Part shown: positions 1-10,512 of the stretch, one piece after another
Position numbering within the stretch: position 1 is the stretch's first letter
Layout of the letters: every line of letters starts with the position of its first letter
Source: Siphonodentalium dalli
Lineage: Eukaryota; Mollusca; Scaphopoda; Gadilida; Siphonodentaliidae
Length of the DNA stretch: 64,000 bases
Assembly: GCA_032622095.1 (NCBI GenBank)
Contig: CP136066.1
Coordinates: 92,405,319 to 92,469,318, forward strand
Direction of reading: 5' to 3'
Translations under genes and position numbers: made by a program
Notes under the pieces: model-generated
Told to the model about the DNA's origin: nothing
What the model saw: the letters and a program-made list of their open reading frames with translations, nothing else
Databases searched by the model: none

Positions 1-212
1 AACGCGATTAACCCCACCGTGCCAATGGCGGTACTTTTTGTGACTGGGATTGGATAATGGGTGATCTGAGCTTCTCCAAAACGGCGGTAAACACCGCCCG
101 TGTATTTTTAACCTTAGATTGGAAGTTTGAGCTCAATCTGTCCAGCCGTTTTCCCGGCCATAGCTAACAGACAGACAGACAAACAGAAGTCCCAAAATAT
201 ATATTAGATATA
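1..212 (+). repeat. 3' end of dispersed repeat R1
   Basis: Matches the second half of a repeat (here called R1) that recurs at 223, 23987, 38688-41703 and 53267-54693. It carries the shared blocks with the accgcc/cacagtgcc region, the 'cttagattggaagtttgagctcaatc' type segment, a cagacagacaga run and an AT-rich end close to 'atatatattaga'. The 'tttcatcgaaatcgg..gccgtttt..cagacagacag' type ending is typical of the 3' tails of RTE-like non-LTR elements and their SINEs, so a non-LTR origin is likely, but no RT is linked to it here. The copy runs off the window start. Confidence 0.7.
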
Positions 213-222
213 TATATATATA

Positions 223-775
223 CTAGAAGGTGACCCGACTTCGTCCGGGCTTTGACCTTGAATTGTCCATTTTGAAGGTCAAGGTCAAGTGGGGTCACGA
301 TTTGACCAGTCCAAAAACACTGCCCAGACAAAAGTAGCCGACAAACGTGCCCGTCGAAATCCAATCGGTTTTACCCGATTTGACCTTGAATTGATCATTT
401 TGAAGGTCAAGGTCTGGTCGGGGTCACGATTGGACCCGTCCAAAACAATCAGTGGACAAAAATATCCCCACGTATCAAATTTCGTCGAAATCCCATCAAA
501 ATGAATATGCTTATGAGACTCGCCATAAGAAAGTACCCCCACATACCAAGTTTCATCGAAATCCCGTCATATTCGGGCGTTTGACCTTGAAATGACCCGA
601 TTTCAAGGTCACGTCGCACGGACAAATTAATAGGCCTATGCCAGTTCTCGGCCGAAAATACCCCCACATACCAAGTTTCATCGAAATCGGTTCGGCCGTT
701 TTCGAGTCCATCGCGAACACACAGACACACAGACAGACACACAGACAGATCTTCCTAAATATATAATAGATATTA
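223..775 (+). repeat. Dispersed repeat R1 unit
   Basis: Begins 'ctagaaggtgacccgacttc' and contains two copies of the tttgaccttga...tcaaggtca hairpin block, followed by 'accaagtttcatcgaaatc' repeats, a CAGACA-rich tail and an AT-rich end. It follows directly on the previous R1 tail across a short (TA)n run, so the two are head to tail. The 60-97 residue open frames here are chance frames within the repeat. Confidence 0.7.
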
Positions 776-1430
776 TTATTTTTAATATTTTTTATTTGGA
801 TCTAAATCTATTAAATTTTATATATGTTTGTATATGTGTAAATCAAATAAAGATTGTATACATATCAGATCTAAATTATTCAGTAAATTTGTACGTGGGG
901 AAAAGGGAAATTGTGGTACCCTAGATTTCGTTGAAATTTGGTTATTTGTTATGATGTCATGAAAACTATTTTTCAAATTAATTTAGGGAGACTATAAGAT
1001 CCCATCTTGCTAGAAATAATGTATTTTTTTTTTTTTTGCGAATGAGTTTTAAAAAACTTCATCAATTTGTTTATAATTCTTGATTCTTTCAATTAAGCCA
1101 CCAAGAGACAGAGAACATGTTTTAACTTTGCAGGCATAAACATAACTTTTATAAAGAAATAGGCATAATAATAGCATGTTATCATCAAGCTCATCATTTG
1201 TTTTGTATTTGGAATTGTTCCTAAAATGACAAGTTCTGGTGGTAGTTCAAATTTTATAGTTTATAACTCCAAAAAATAGTAGTTGGAGAAAAAGCTTTCT
1301 GAGATTTCGAAAACTTATTTTTATAATATCTGAGCACATACATTTTATAATATCTGAGCATACTCAGAACGATCGTTGCATACTCATAGTTTGAAAGATT
1401 AAATAAAAACTATTTTTGATAGTCGCAGTG
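776..1430. other. AT-rich DNA, no gene seen
   Basis: I see no coding signal. There is a T-run at about 1024-1038 and a short direct repeat (ttataatatctgagca) at about 1321-1362. Confidence 0.5.
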
Positions 1431-2352
1431 TTTTGATAGTAACAGCACTGTCAATTTAAACATCAGCACTGAGTCGAATGAAACTATTTTGCACTGAATA
1501 TAAAACATTTTTAGAATTTGTTCAATCGCTTTCAGCTTGTGTGCGTAACACACTTTAACCCTTTCATGAAGGGAGCTTCCTGAATTTTGTGCGAAAACCC
1601 TGTGGTTGACATCGAAGATCGTGTTAATTGTACCTGTACCCTGTTGTGTCAGTAAATGTGCCAGTGTTCTGATAGTCACAGCACTGTCAATTAAAACATC
1701 AGCACTGAGTCGAATGAAGTCAGGTTACAACCGACCTCAGATCATGCCATCAATATCTACTCTCGAATACGGTCAAGTTGTCACAATTTTGTGGAAAATG
1801 TCAATGATTAAGACGGTTTTCGCAGAATGGAAACTTGTCCGGTTAACAAGGGAACCGAAATTAGACCGTCTCGACAACTGTCCACAACTGAAAAGTTAAC
1901 ATTTTCCCCCAAAAAATACAATAGTTTGTAATTCGCCTGCGATAAAATACGCAAGATGGCGAAATAAAATAGGTGAGTGCTAAAGCAGGGAACTTAAACC
2001 CGGATTTGAGAATAACGTAATTACGTCCCCAAGATAAGACGGACCCGCATAACACAGAGTGAATGCCGGATCATTATATTGAATACAAGCAATTAATAAT
2101 ACATATTAAATATCAGCAGAGTCAGATTCAGTCATACTGTGTCGATTCATTGCCGTATATAATTTGATCGCCGATAAATATACTATTGCATTTTGACAGC
2201 ATGAACTTTGAATCACGAATGATGTTTAACTTAGACAATTTTAATGGGCACATACAATAACGGTAAAAAACCGTACAACTGATGAAAAAGGTATGGGACC
2301 GTCGGATTGTGACGGTCCGAAACTGCCAAACCGACAGTATTTTCTAACAGTG
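1431..2352 (-). mobile_element. Fragment of a CACTG-ended DNA transposon
   Basis: The right end reads ttttctaacagtg followed by TA, the reverse complement of the CACTGTTAGAAAA terminus of the element at 44197-46359. The region 2050-2352 is recognisably the reverse complement of about 44200-44480 (shared accgtcgg, acggtccg and gttgatattt blocks). The segment 1595-1685 matches the reverse of about 44812-44905. A block around 1431-1485 (cagcactgtcaat..catcagcactgagtcgaatgaa) is duplicated at 1668-1718. No opposite terminus was found, so this is a truncated or rearranged copy. No transposase is visible. Confidence 0.6.
1555..1605 (+). mobile_element. Partial end of a TTAA/CCCTTTCATGA MITE
   Basis: TTAA followed by CCCTTTCATGAAGGGAGCTT and then a cctgaattttg..cgaaaacc block. 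This matches the reverse complement of the right end of the MITE at 10513-10767. Only one end is present; it sits inside or beside the transposon fragment above. Confidence 0.45.
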
Positions 2353-2815
2353 TAGGGCACGTGTTACCTTTGTCACTCCCATCCTCTGACAGGGAAGCAA
2401 CACCAGGTGCAACAAGTTCGTGTGCATATCAGGGTTAGCATACTGACAAGATCTCTGGACATCCGAGCTGAGTGCTCTTTTTAACACATTAGTCGTTCGC
2501 GGCGGTCACAGTACAAGCGACCTTGCTCAATGGTAACAATTTGGCGCGATATTTGAACAGCCCAAGATCCGACAATCGCACGTCGCTTAATTCGACCAAG
2601 CCACTGTTGTGTGAAACCCACATTATGTCATTGTTGAGATAATAACTTGAACATGGCTATTTGTTGATCTTATTATCTAAACATGCTTCAATGACATATC
2701 TTTTCAATGGGTAAAAGGAAGGGTTAACAGAAAGGCATCACTACAATTGCACAGTCGTGTTGGCGGACACCAGTATTTAAAATCATTTGATACCTTTTTT
2801 TGTGTTTTCCTTCAG
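2353..2815 (+). other. Upstream intron of the iGluR gene (no exon seen)
   Basis: Non-coding sequence ending in a strong polypyrimidine tract (tacctttttttgtgttttccttcag) that forms the acceptor of the exon at 2816. The earlier exons (S1 domain, M1-M3 with the SYTANLAAF-type motif) are not visible in the window and should lie upstream of position 1. Confidence 0.5.
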
Positions 2816-3069
2816 AAGTCAGACGGGGAAGTCTACAAAAGGATATGGGACCAAATAATGGAGAGTGGTGTGTTTGCGAAGAATAACGATGATGGCGTTC
2901 GCCTTGCTCGGACGGGGAAATATGCCTTTTTGCAGGACAGAAGTTTCCTTGATTATTACGCCGCGGTCGAGTGTGGTGACTTTGTCGTAGCTGACCAGAC
3001 TTTCAACTCTGCTCCACTTGCATTCGTTGTTCGACACGGATCGCCATATAAGCAAGAATTTAATCGAAA
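2816..3069 (+). CDS. iGluR-like gene, penultimate exon: S2 half of the ligand-binding domain
   Basis: Exon of 254 bp (84 codons + 2 nt) between acceptor ttccttcag and donor AAA|gtaaat. The peptide matches the S2 lobe of ionotropic glutamate receptors: a VYKRIW helix, a GVRLARTGKYAF strand-turn, then LQD, a YYAAVECGDF segment, the FNSAPLAF strand and the conserved GSPYKQEF motif that precedes the last LBD helix. The acidic residue contacting the ligand amino group is Asp (the D of YAFLQD). NMDA GluN1 and delta receptors, which bind glycine or D-serine, also have Asp here, whereas AMPA and kainate receptors have Glu. The exon ends after two bases of a codon and joins in phase to the exon at 3896. 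The protein would act as a plasma-membrane ligand-gated channel. Subfamily and ligand are inference. Confidence 0.85.
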
Positions 3070-3895
3070 GTAAATATAACACTTGTTGTAATTATCACAA
3101 TGTGAGTGACAATTCACGAGATCAGGCTATCATTACGTGAATAGTTAAGTGATATATGATGTGTAAATCATGTTGGCTTTTTACAAAGTATTTTGAAAAT
3201 CGTTCTAAAAGGTAAAATAAGTTTCGAAGTGACAATGTTTTTAGTTCTGGCAAACTCTGGTAAAAAGTCACGGAACACGGGGAAATTATTTCGAAAAAGT
3301 AGAAGAGGTTATTCCACTGAATCAACTGCGCGCAACATAACTCGGCAACTGTGGTTCAATATATGATGCCCATATAGTAAGATACATTCATAAGTATACT
3401 AAATAATAACAAGAGGCCACAGCGGTTCCATAGATGTGATGCCCATACCAGTTAGATACATTTACTATTACTTAAACATTTCAACTTTCCGCATTACTAA
3501 TCACTCCATTGACTGTAACACATGAAATTACCTCGCACAAGTTGAGCTACAATGTCATTGAGACTTCCATGTACAAGAGCACGTAGTTATTTTTATTATA
3601 TCATATATCCCGTTATGTTAGTACATTCTGTGAGCTTCAAATCCATACCACTCACTTAGATATGTTTTATTATCATTTTAAACCAGAAACTCTGATGTGC
3701 GTACATGCAAATATATAGAACTTTGATAAGCCACCACACCATATGCAACCGGGTAATGAACAAACAGTGAACTGGGTAAAAAACATTTTTCTCAAGAACA
3801 TAAGAAATAGCGCCATGGGAACCCTCAGTTTTCACTTGTATAAAATATGGCGGTAAAGTTTTTTTATATTTTTCATGAATACCATTTCATTTCAG
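3070..3895 (+). other. Intron between the last two iGluR exons
   Basis: An 826-bp AT-rich intron with donor gtaaat and acceptor catttcatttcag. I see no coding sequence or recognisable repeat in it. Confidence 0.7.
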
Positions 3896-4184
3896 TGTAG
3901 CCAAAATGCTGGAATCTGGACTGGTTGCCCAATTGATTCGGAAATGGCGGCCCATGACAAAATGTGAAAAGCAGACGTCAACAGCTAGCCTTGGCATGGA
4001 ATATATTGCCGGTTTATTCGTACTATATGCTTCTGTCTCTGTCGTTGCCGGCGTGTTTCTTGTGATTGAAGTACTCAGAGGCTCCAGTTGTACACGGCCC
4101 TGCTTGCAAACCAAAGACATGCTCAGTGTTTCTGGCATTGCATCTGACGAACCACAGAACCACGTTGACGTGACACGGTTATAG
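3896..4184 (+). CDS. iGluR-like gene, last exon: end of LBD, M4 helix and cytoplasmic tail
   Basis: The acceptor ttcatttcag is followed by one base completing the split codon, then 95 sense codons and TAG. The first residues (VAKMLESGLVAQLIRKW) continue the LBD helix of the preceding exon, as in other iGluRs. A cysteine (KCE) sits where the LBD disulfide cysteine is expected. The segment LGMEYIAGLFVLYASVSVVA and the residues after it form the M4 membrane helix. The roughly 35-residue tail holds a Cys pair and ends V-T-R-L, a class I PDZ-ligand pattern (S/T-X-hydrophobic). The copy at 11453 keeps the same stop position and ends V-T-Q-L. The long antisense open frame over this exon is a shadow. 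Confidence 0.88.
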
Positions 4185-5475
4185 AAGTAATTCTTAAGTA
4201 GAGATGCACATACTTCATTGACGTTTTGATTGTTTGAATTACCACAACGACCTGTGTTCAAAAACTTCAAAACTTGCTTTTATCGGCATCACTACATGAG
4301 AGCTGAATAGACGCGGTGTTCTCGGTTGGTAAATGACAGGACTTTTGCTGAAATTTGCGTTTGATACAATAGGGTGAATGAGAACAAATTTTAAAGTTCC
4401 CATTATGCAAAGGATAGTACCTAATAGTTCCCCTTGTTCAAGGGAAGGGACCGATTGAATCCTGTCTGTCGCTGGATTTAATGAATAGTTTGAAGCTATT
4501 GTCTCACTGAAGATGTGGACTTGATTGTCGATTTATTCATCACGAATTTATAAGAATTGTGAGAATTACAGGGAACCATTAGAATATAAATATTATGACA
4601 GTATACATATTATATATGCATATCACGTGTTGTTCGTTTGATACTGTGGTACGGAAATTTTTTCTATCAGATAGCTACGAGGATTGTCAATTTGTTGCTA
4701 GTAATTGTAAATAGATGAGCCATAATAATTTCGTTATCGGTTTTATTCACATTAGGGGACTCCCATTTGCATACAAAATATTTTATGGCTATTAAGGTGA
4801 ATACACTGCTGAAGTTCACATTGGCAGTGTAACAACCAAAGGCCGATTATTGAGTCTATTACCTGAAGGTGCCGTCGCAAATTACTGAGTTGGAACTTGG
4901 AATCCCACATTTAGCTTGTATCATCTGAATGACCAAAGTATTCTTTTATCACTGGTGAAAGTTAGTGTCAGTAATACTCGCATAAATCTTTAGATAATTT
5001 GTACGTCGGGGCCCTCGGGGAGGGGGGGGGGCTCGTTTGTTCTAACCAATTTACGGGCCTGTTTAGTGCTGAGGTGAGTTATATTATCTCAGTGTGAAAT
5101 GATACATTTTCAATGAGCACAATACTATAATCAATATGAATTCATATCAGATCATGCTACAATTGTCTACTCGCATATCTGCGATGCACGATATATGATA
5201 TATTATTGCATGTGCATGTCCCTATGGAAGTGCAGCATCCTACGTCGCACATACTGTGTTAGTAAGTGTGATAATATTATGTGATACAGAATACTGCAGC
5301 TCACAGACCGCCAATATCAACATCCGTACACAATTATTTGAGAATAGTGACACAGTCAAGAACAACAAAAGTCATCCATCAGGGTAAGATGTTCAATTCA
5401 GAGTTCAATTCAGACTTTCCTAAAGAGTACGCATACCTGGATGAATTAATAAATTAAAGATTTCATCCATGATTA
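4185..5475. other. Intergenic DNA, 3' flank of the iGluR gene
   Basis: The first ~50 bases are homologous to the 3' flank of the iGluR exon copy at 11453 (gttatagaa..gta..aagta.agagat), so they are probably 3' UTR. I see no clear AATAAA nearby. A G-rich run lies at about 5019-5031. No other gene is seen. Confidence 0.45.
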
Positions 5476-5483
5476 TAATTCTT

Positions 5484-5790
5484 TTACATGGTACTTTTTT
5501 GGGATAAATTTCTCTCTAATATTTTTTGGAATTGTTTGAATTCCAGTAAATAGTGGAACTTGTCAACAATCGTTAATTTGTTGCACATGTGGCAGCTTAT
5601 CTCTTTGTGAGTTGTCGCATTCCACCTTCTGTTCTCGATTGGGATATTATGGTTAGCTGTTCTGAGAGTGCAAAATTCAACTCGTTTTCTACTTCTATGA
5701 TTTCCAGATATTGTACGAAAATGATATGCTGCTTGCACGTCCGGTATATCTTGCCTCTGCTTGGGCCGTTTCTTTCATGTCACAATCAAC
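5484..5790 (-). pseudogene. Relic of the C-terminus of a non-LTR reverse transcriptase
   Basis: The - strand encodes LRTANHNIPIENRRWN, then a CHMCNK pair and a DKFHYLLEF segment. This order (R-x-x-NH-x-x-P-I-E-x-x-R-W, CxxCN, then FHYLLxC) is the usual C-terminal tail of CR1/L2-like RT proteins in invertebrates. The expected final Cys is replaced by Phe (LEFKQF). Only the tail remains, without palm or thumb domains, so the copy is 5'-truncated and dead. Confidence 0.6.
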
Positions 5791-6519
5791 TATAATTATA
5801 TAGAGTTATTTATTGATATTGTGTAGGAAACTATTTGTCAACATAATCATAAATATGGCTGCTAATTGGTTGATTATCTTTGAGATAAAATTCCCTGATC
5901 GATTATTTTTGAGATAAAATTCCCTGATCGGGAAATTAATAGCCTACGTAAATATGGCGATCATTTTTTTGTTTAGATGGCCCGGAAGAGTATGGTGGGG
6001 ACCAAAAGTAATGGAAAGGGTATGGGTATGTGTACTCTGTTGTTTTGGTTGCAGTAAATGGGGTAGTTGTGGAAATGCTAAATTTTCCTTTAAAAAAGGG
6101 TCCATTTGTTGTCATCGAATGGTGTATCGGGTGACGTTCTGATAGACATTTTATTATTTGAAGTTCAAATCGACTTAACCCATCGCCGGCGGGATTTACA
6201 GTTAACACTCTCACCTATGGAAAATAATTAGTTGTTTGTAACCTCCAGACACCACTGTGTCATATTTAATGAACACTACAACCGTTTGAAGAATGCACTA
6301 TTAAACTATTGTTTTTATAGTATTGACTCTCAATTGCCTGATAAGTCTACATTTTTTACAATCGAGAAAGTGGTCAACACATTGTTCTGTTCCGGAGTTC
6401 AGTAAAAGTTCAAAAATGATTCTTGAATCACCATCTGTTTGCGAAAAAAAATTCCGGTGGATATATTTTGTATTCAACAACTGTTCAAGCTATGGTATGG
6501 GGGAAATATTAAATATATT
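5791..6519. other. No gene seen
   Basis: AT-rich unique-looking DNA with a tandem duplication (gagataaaattccctgatcg at about 5882 and 5909). No coding signal supported by motif. Confidence 0.4.
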
Positions 6520-6912
6520 CATGAGTTAGGAATGTAAACCCATCCTTGATAACTTCATGAGTTAGGAATATAAACACCCCATCCTTGATAACTTCATGAG
6601 TTAGGAATGTAAACACCCGATCCTTGATAACTTCATGAGTTGGGAATGTGAACACCCCATCGTTGATAAATTCATGAGTTAGGAATGTAAATACCCCATC
6701 ATTGATAATTTCATGAGTTAGGAATGTAAACACCCCATCCTTGATAACTTCAAGAGTTAGGAATGTAAACCCATCCTTGATAAATTTATGAGTTAGGAAT
6801 GTAAACACCCCATCCTTTTTAACTTCATGAGTTAGGAATGTAAACCCATCCTTGATAAATTTATGAGTTAGGAATGTAAACACCCCATCCTTTTTAACTT
6901 CATGAGTTAGGA
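6520..6912. repeat. 39-bp minisatellite
   Basis: About ten head-to-tail copies of a 39-bp unit of the form cttcatgagttaggaatgta followed by aacaccccatccttgataa. Some copies are 36 bp (aacccatcc in place of aacaccccatcc). Because both lengths are multiples of three, the - strand stays open for 144 codons with a repeating THEVIKDGVFTFL-like peptide. I treat that frame as a by-product of the repeat: there is no recognisable domain and no gene structure around it. Confidence 0.9.
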
Positions 6913-7528
6913 CAGAACTGCACCACGTGCGTATTTGTTCCATTGATTAATGAGTCAGGCATATTCACACACTGTAAGCGTTTGCAAGAATGAGGTTGGG
7001 TCCCGCATAGCTTTGGTTAGATGTCCCGTTCTCGGTGTGCATATTTCTACGCTGCCAAATTTCAAATCAAAATGGAGTGCATTTGAAAGTATTTTTATGT
7101 TATTTCTGCACGTCATCAAGCATATCAGATATTATGTCACAGTAATAGATAAGTCATAGCTATGGAGCTAAGGTCCCGTGTTTTATTAAAAAGGTGTTGC
7201 ACAAAACCGCACATCTACGAAAGTTATATTTGAACACTGGCAAAATGTTAATAAGCAAAATGTGAATCATGAGAATCGATCATATGTGTCTTTGAATCTC
7301 AGAAAAGGCATACAGCAGAAACTCATGTACAAACCAGCATCAGATATATGGATAAGTCACTTAAGTCAGCAATGCCGTATGCGAATTTGGTGTTGTGAAA
7401 TCTGTGACTAGCCACAACACAAACCACATATGTATAAGTGGTATAAGAAGTATATTGTATACAGCCCGATTGATACATTCATGACATGGGTGTTATATTT
7501 AAACCATTGGTATTTAGAACAGCAGCTG
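6913..7528. other. No gene seen
   Basis: Region between the minisatellite and the small secreted-protein gene. It presumably holds that gene's upstream sequence; no motif is recognised apart from the TATA box listed separately. Confidence 0.35.
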
Positions 7529-7530
7529 GT

Positions 7531-7538
7531 CTATATAT
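7531..7538 (+). promoter_or_regulatory. Candidate TATA box of the small secreted-protein gene
   Basis: The motif ctatatatga lies about 65 bp upstream of the ATG at 7599. That spacing would put the transcription start near 7560 and give a short 5' UTR. Based on position and motif only. Confidence 0.4.
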
Positions 7539-7598
7539 GACACGTCCAAAATGCAATAAAACGTACAAACAAATCTACTGCTCCAACAAGTTGGCACC

Positions 7599-7653
7599 AT
7601 GCAACGATTGATATTTCTGGAGGCTATCGCGTTCATATCTTACATATCAAACG
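7599..7653 (+). CDS. First exon of a small secreted protein (signal peptide)
   Basis: ATG in a good context (ggcaccATGc) opens 18 codons plus one base: MQRLIFLEAIAFISYISN, a short hydrophobic signal-peptide-like sequence, followed by the donor g|gtcagt. The next plausible exon begins at 8034 in phase 0, whereas this exon ends in phase 1. A direct join therefore hits a stop within seven codons. Either a small intermediate exon lies in 7656-8030, or the two exons are unrelated or decayed. Confidence 0.45.
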
Positions 7654-8033
7654 GTCAGTTTTTAAAGGAAATTGTTCAATAGAAACTATAAATGAACATG
7701 TATTGGTGTTATTTTAATAATAGATTAAATTCGTTATCCGATGAAGGCCGTGATAAATATGTGAAATTCTGGATAGATCCCAGATATAACACATTGTATT
7801 GGCAATTGTCTTGAAATATTTGACCTTGATAGAGCACAATTCCGAATGTTCTCTCGATAGAATATTTCATGTTAATACTATTTTCTTGTTGACTATGCCT
7901 TGAAATTTGTTTTTGGAATTAATGCATTAGTAATTTTGTGACGAATAAATATTGTGTACAGTAATGTTATGTTTATTGCTGGCCAATTTAGCGTTCAATT
8001 TGTTCGCTTGGTATTGAGTGATGTTTCTTCCAG

Positions 8034-8282
8034 CAATGCGATACAATGGCTAGGGACGATGAAGGTTGCTTTGGAGGAGAATATTGTAGAACACTAATAC
8101 CGATTGGTCAGTCATGTGTTACAGGTAATCCACAGTTTGAAAAGTTGTGTTTGGACCCTGATAGTCACATATTGACAGAGCATGCTTGTTTGATAAAGAA
8201 TATCCATCAGAGATTTCCAGATCCTAATAACATCTGCACATGGTTCAAGACAGACGCAGAGAGTTGCTTGAAATGTTTATAA
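8034..8282 (+). CDS. Terminal exon of a small cysteine-rich secreted protein (unrecognised family)
   Basis: Preceded by an acceptor (gatgtttcttccag), it encodes about 82 residues ending in TAA. There are nine cysteines, in the order QC, GC, YC, SC, LC, AC, IC, SC, KC, which would fit a disulfide-stabilised extracellular domain. The start GCFGGEYC..LIPIGQSC is loosely like colipase, prokineticin or Dickkopf-type modules, but the later spacing does not confirm any of them. An ATTAAA lies just after the stop. Upstream are a signal-peptide exon (7599) and a TATA box. I do not recognise the family, and the function is unknown. The phase conflict with the exon at 7599 is unresolved. Confidence 0.5.
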   Translation, partial: QCDTMARDDEGCFGGEYCRTLIPIGQSCVTGNPQFEKLCLDPDSHILTEHACLIKNIHQRFPDPNNICTWFKTDAESCLKCL

Positions 8283-8283
8283 A

Positions 8284-8291
8284 ATTAAATA
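8284..8291 (+). terminator. Candidate poly(A) signal ATTAAA
   Basis: The motif aaattaaata directly follows the stop codon of the cysteine-rich exon. ATTAAA is the commonest variant poly(A) signal in animals. The very short distance to the stop would give a minimal 3' UTR. Confidence 0.3.
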
Positions 8292-9480
8292 CATTTTATC
8301 TCTAATTTTATTCCAGTCTGATTGGACAAGTCTTGACAACGTCTTAGTTACTTGCTGCTCGCATTTTTCGATAGAGCTGTATGTGGCCGAGTCAACGACA
8401 TAAGAATGCACGAAGGGTTTTTACTTGTTTTCTTAAAACTGTACATGTAAAATGGAATTAATAGTGTGCTGCACATTGTGTGCCATGGAGGTTACACATA
8501 TAGAAGTTTCGTACCAGCGTTCTTGACGTTTCGTACCAGTATCATTTTGACGATTGTTGGCGTGGAAATAACATGAACTGTGACATCACAATCTGTTTTA
8601 TCCACGGGTTGTCATCACGTAACATTAAATCATAGATATGTTCTGAAGTCATAAAATAAAAATGTTTTTCACAATGCCCACACTGCATGACCAATCAACA
8701 TTTGTGAGAAACAACCACGCATGTGGTGTGAAACAACCAAACGGATGGCTGTGAGATGACAAAGCATGTGGTGCTAATCACACTAACATGTGGTGCTGGT
8801 ATGAAACAGGTAAGAGGGTACGACACGTCGTCGTTTGAGCCATCCAACTGATTTTGGAGAATAAATACAAGCAGCAAGCACAATAATTTTAAAAATATTT
8901 ATTAAATATAATAACTATTCACTATATTCCAATGTAAGCAGTGTTGTAAACGTCTCACGCCGGATTGCCGTTGGAGAAAATTAACGAAAATATGTTATTT
9001 ACATCCCAAATTGTTTTAGAATATTTTTCCAACAAAAATGTGTGGATAAACTAGACAATTGTTCTTGGCATATATATTTCAAGCAGCGCCCAATATATAT
9101 TGCACAAGCACAACACCTTGATACTTTATATGATTATTTAGTTCACTGCAGGAATAGCTTTTATAAAAGTCCAAATTGTCGGAAACAAATGTAAATTTAC
9201 TTGAAGTCGCCATTAACAAACAAGTTGTAAACACGTGTACTTGCCTAAGTCTACCTGATTGTATTTACTGGGAGAGGGGTTATTACGTCACAGCTGTGTA
9301 TGTGAGATAATTTATGTCGCTTGAATGGCGGCCTCCGTCTAATAGCTCAGACATACCAATATCAATATCAGTAACTTGAGATATCATTTCATTTTAAAAT
9401 ATCATCACAAATACCGAATTAAGCGTGGGTTGTGTTTCCCTTTAAACCTAGATGTATATCGACCATTGAAACAGTGTATG
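8292..9480. other. No gene seen; short local repeats
   Basis: AT-rich DNA. Around 8704-8805, gcatgtggtg(t/c)-type words recur three times (aaccacgcatgtggtgtg, aaagcatgtggtgcta, taacatgtggtgctgg). No coding signal found. Confidence 0.4.
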
Positions 9481-9484
9481 GCTT

Positions 9485-9553
9485 TCGGAATACGACTCGT
9501 TGTGAATCAAAATTATCAAACTCGTTTCATAAAATCTTATTTTCCAACATACC
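9485..9553. repeat. Single arm of the palindromic ACTCG MITE family
   Basis: The words gactcgttgtgaatcaaaat, tcaaactcgtttcataaaat and ccaacat match one arm of the hairpin at 17543-17654. The partner arm is missing. Confidence 0.5.
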
Positions 9554-10508
9554 TTGTTGTAGATCCTCTATAGATCACATGAAACCCCTAATATATCATT
9601 TAAAGAGTCATTGCATATTCATTATATCAGATGAAACCCCAATTATATCATTAAAAAACCATTACATAGTTCCTTATATGTCACTAGTGATGAATAGGCG
9701 CGTGCTTCCCACCAACTTGGCAATGCGCCAACAAAATGACATTACATTTTGATTCAGGCGTATTAATACTATTAATAATATACTATAAGCAGCGCATGAC
9801 ACCAACACATGACAATACGAAATGATTGCTTTGTTCATTAAAGTTAAATTCGTGTCCAACTTCGTTGCACTAATGAAAATAGACAAAAATTAAGAGGTAA
9901 TTTGGGGGATTATATTTTCCGCCGCCAGTCTGAGCGCGCAGATCTGTCGTATACGGTTGTGAAGCGTTTCAGAACGTGTAAATGTATGTATTTGGCAGCT
10001 TCTCTTAAGGATTTTGATTTGTTAGAAAGGCTTGAATGTGATATACAAGGTCTTCAACTTGTTATGTCGGGATATATAGAGGATCTCTAATGAGTCGCTA
10101 TTCTATACGAAATTTATTAACCGAATGCACTAAATTCGATTTGAGATCCTTTTTATCACATAATCGTATTTTGAAAAGGAAAAATGATCTCGAAACGGCA
10201 GGGGTTAAGACAATTAATACTGATTTCCTTATCACAACCAAAGCAGAAGTAAGGACACCTTCGAGAAAAAATATAGTTCCATTTTACATGTGTCTTTTCA
10301 TGTTGACAAAATTGTTCAACTACCCTTATCACCCATGTTTTTATCAGTCAACCCAAAATAACCCAACACAAAGTTAATATCTTAATTAAATTGTGATTAA
10401 CACAATAATAACATTGATAAGTTATACCAATAATAACATTGATATGTTGTTGTACCAAGCTTGTGCAATAACGTTAACCAGTTCAGACGCTTGTGTGGTT
10501 CTATTTAT
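9554..10508. other. No assignable gene
   Basis: Two + strand open frames (9902-10090, 62 codons; 10090-10377, 95 codons) overlap at TAATG. Their codon usage is not obviously random, but I recognise no domain, splice signal or repeat family. Left unassigned. Confidence 0.3.
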
Positions 10509-10512
10509 TTAA

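Noticed and set aside
3887-4270. 127-codon antisense open frame over the iGluR last exon (and the 117-codon one at 11406-11759)
   Set aside because: Antisense shadow of the conserved M4 exon; no domain, and it follows the codon pattern of the sense strand.
9902-10377. Two adjacent frames overlapping at TAATG, looking like translational coupling
   Set aside because: The window is eukaryotic and neither frame has a domain; coupling is not expected.
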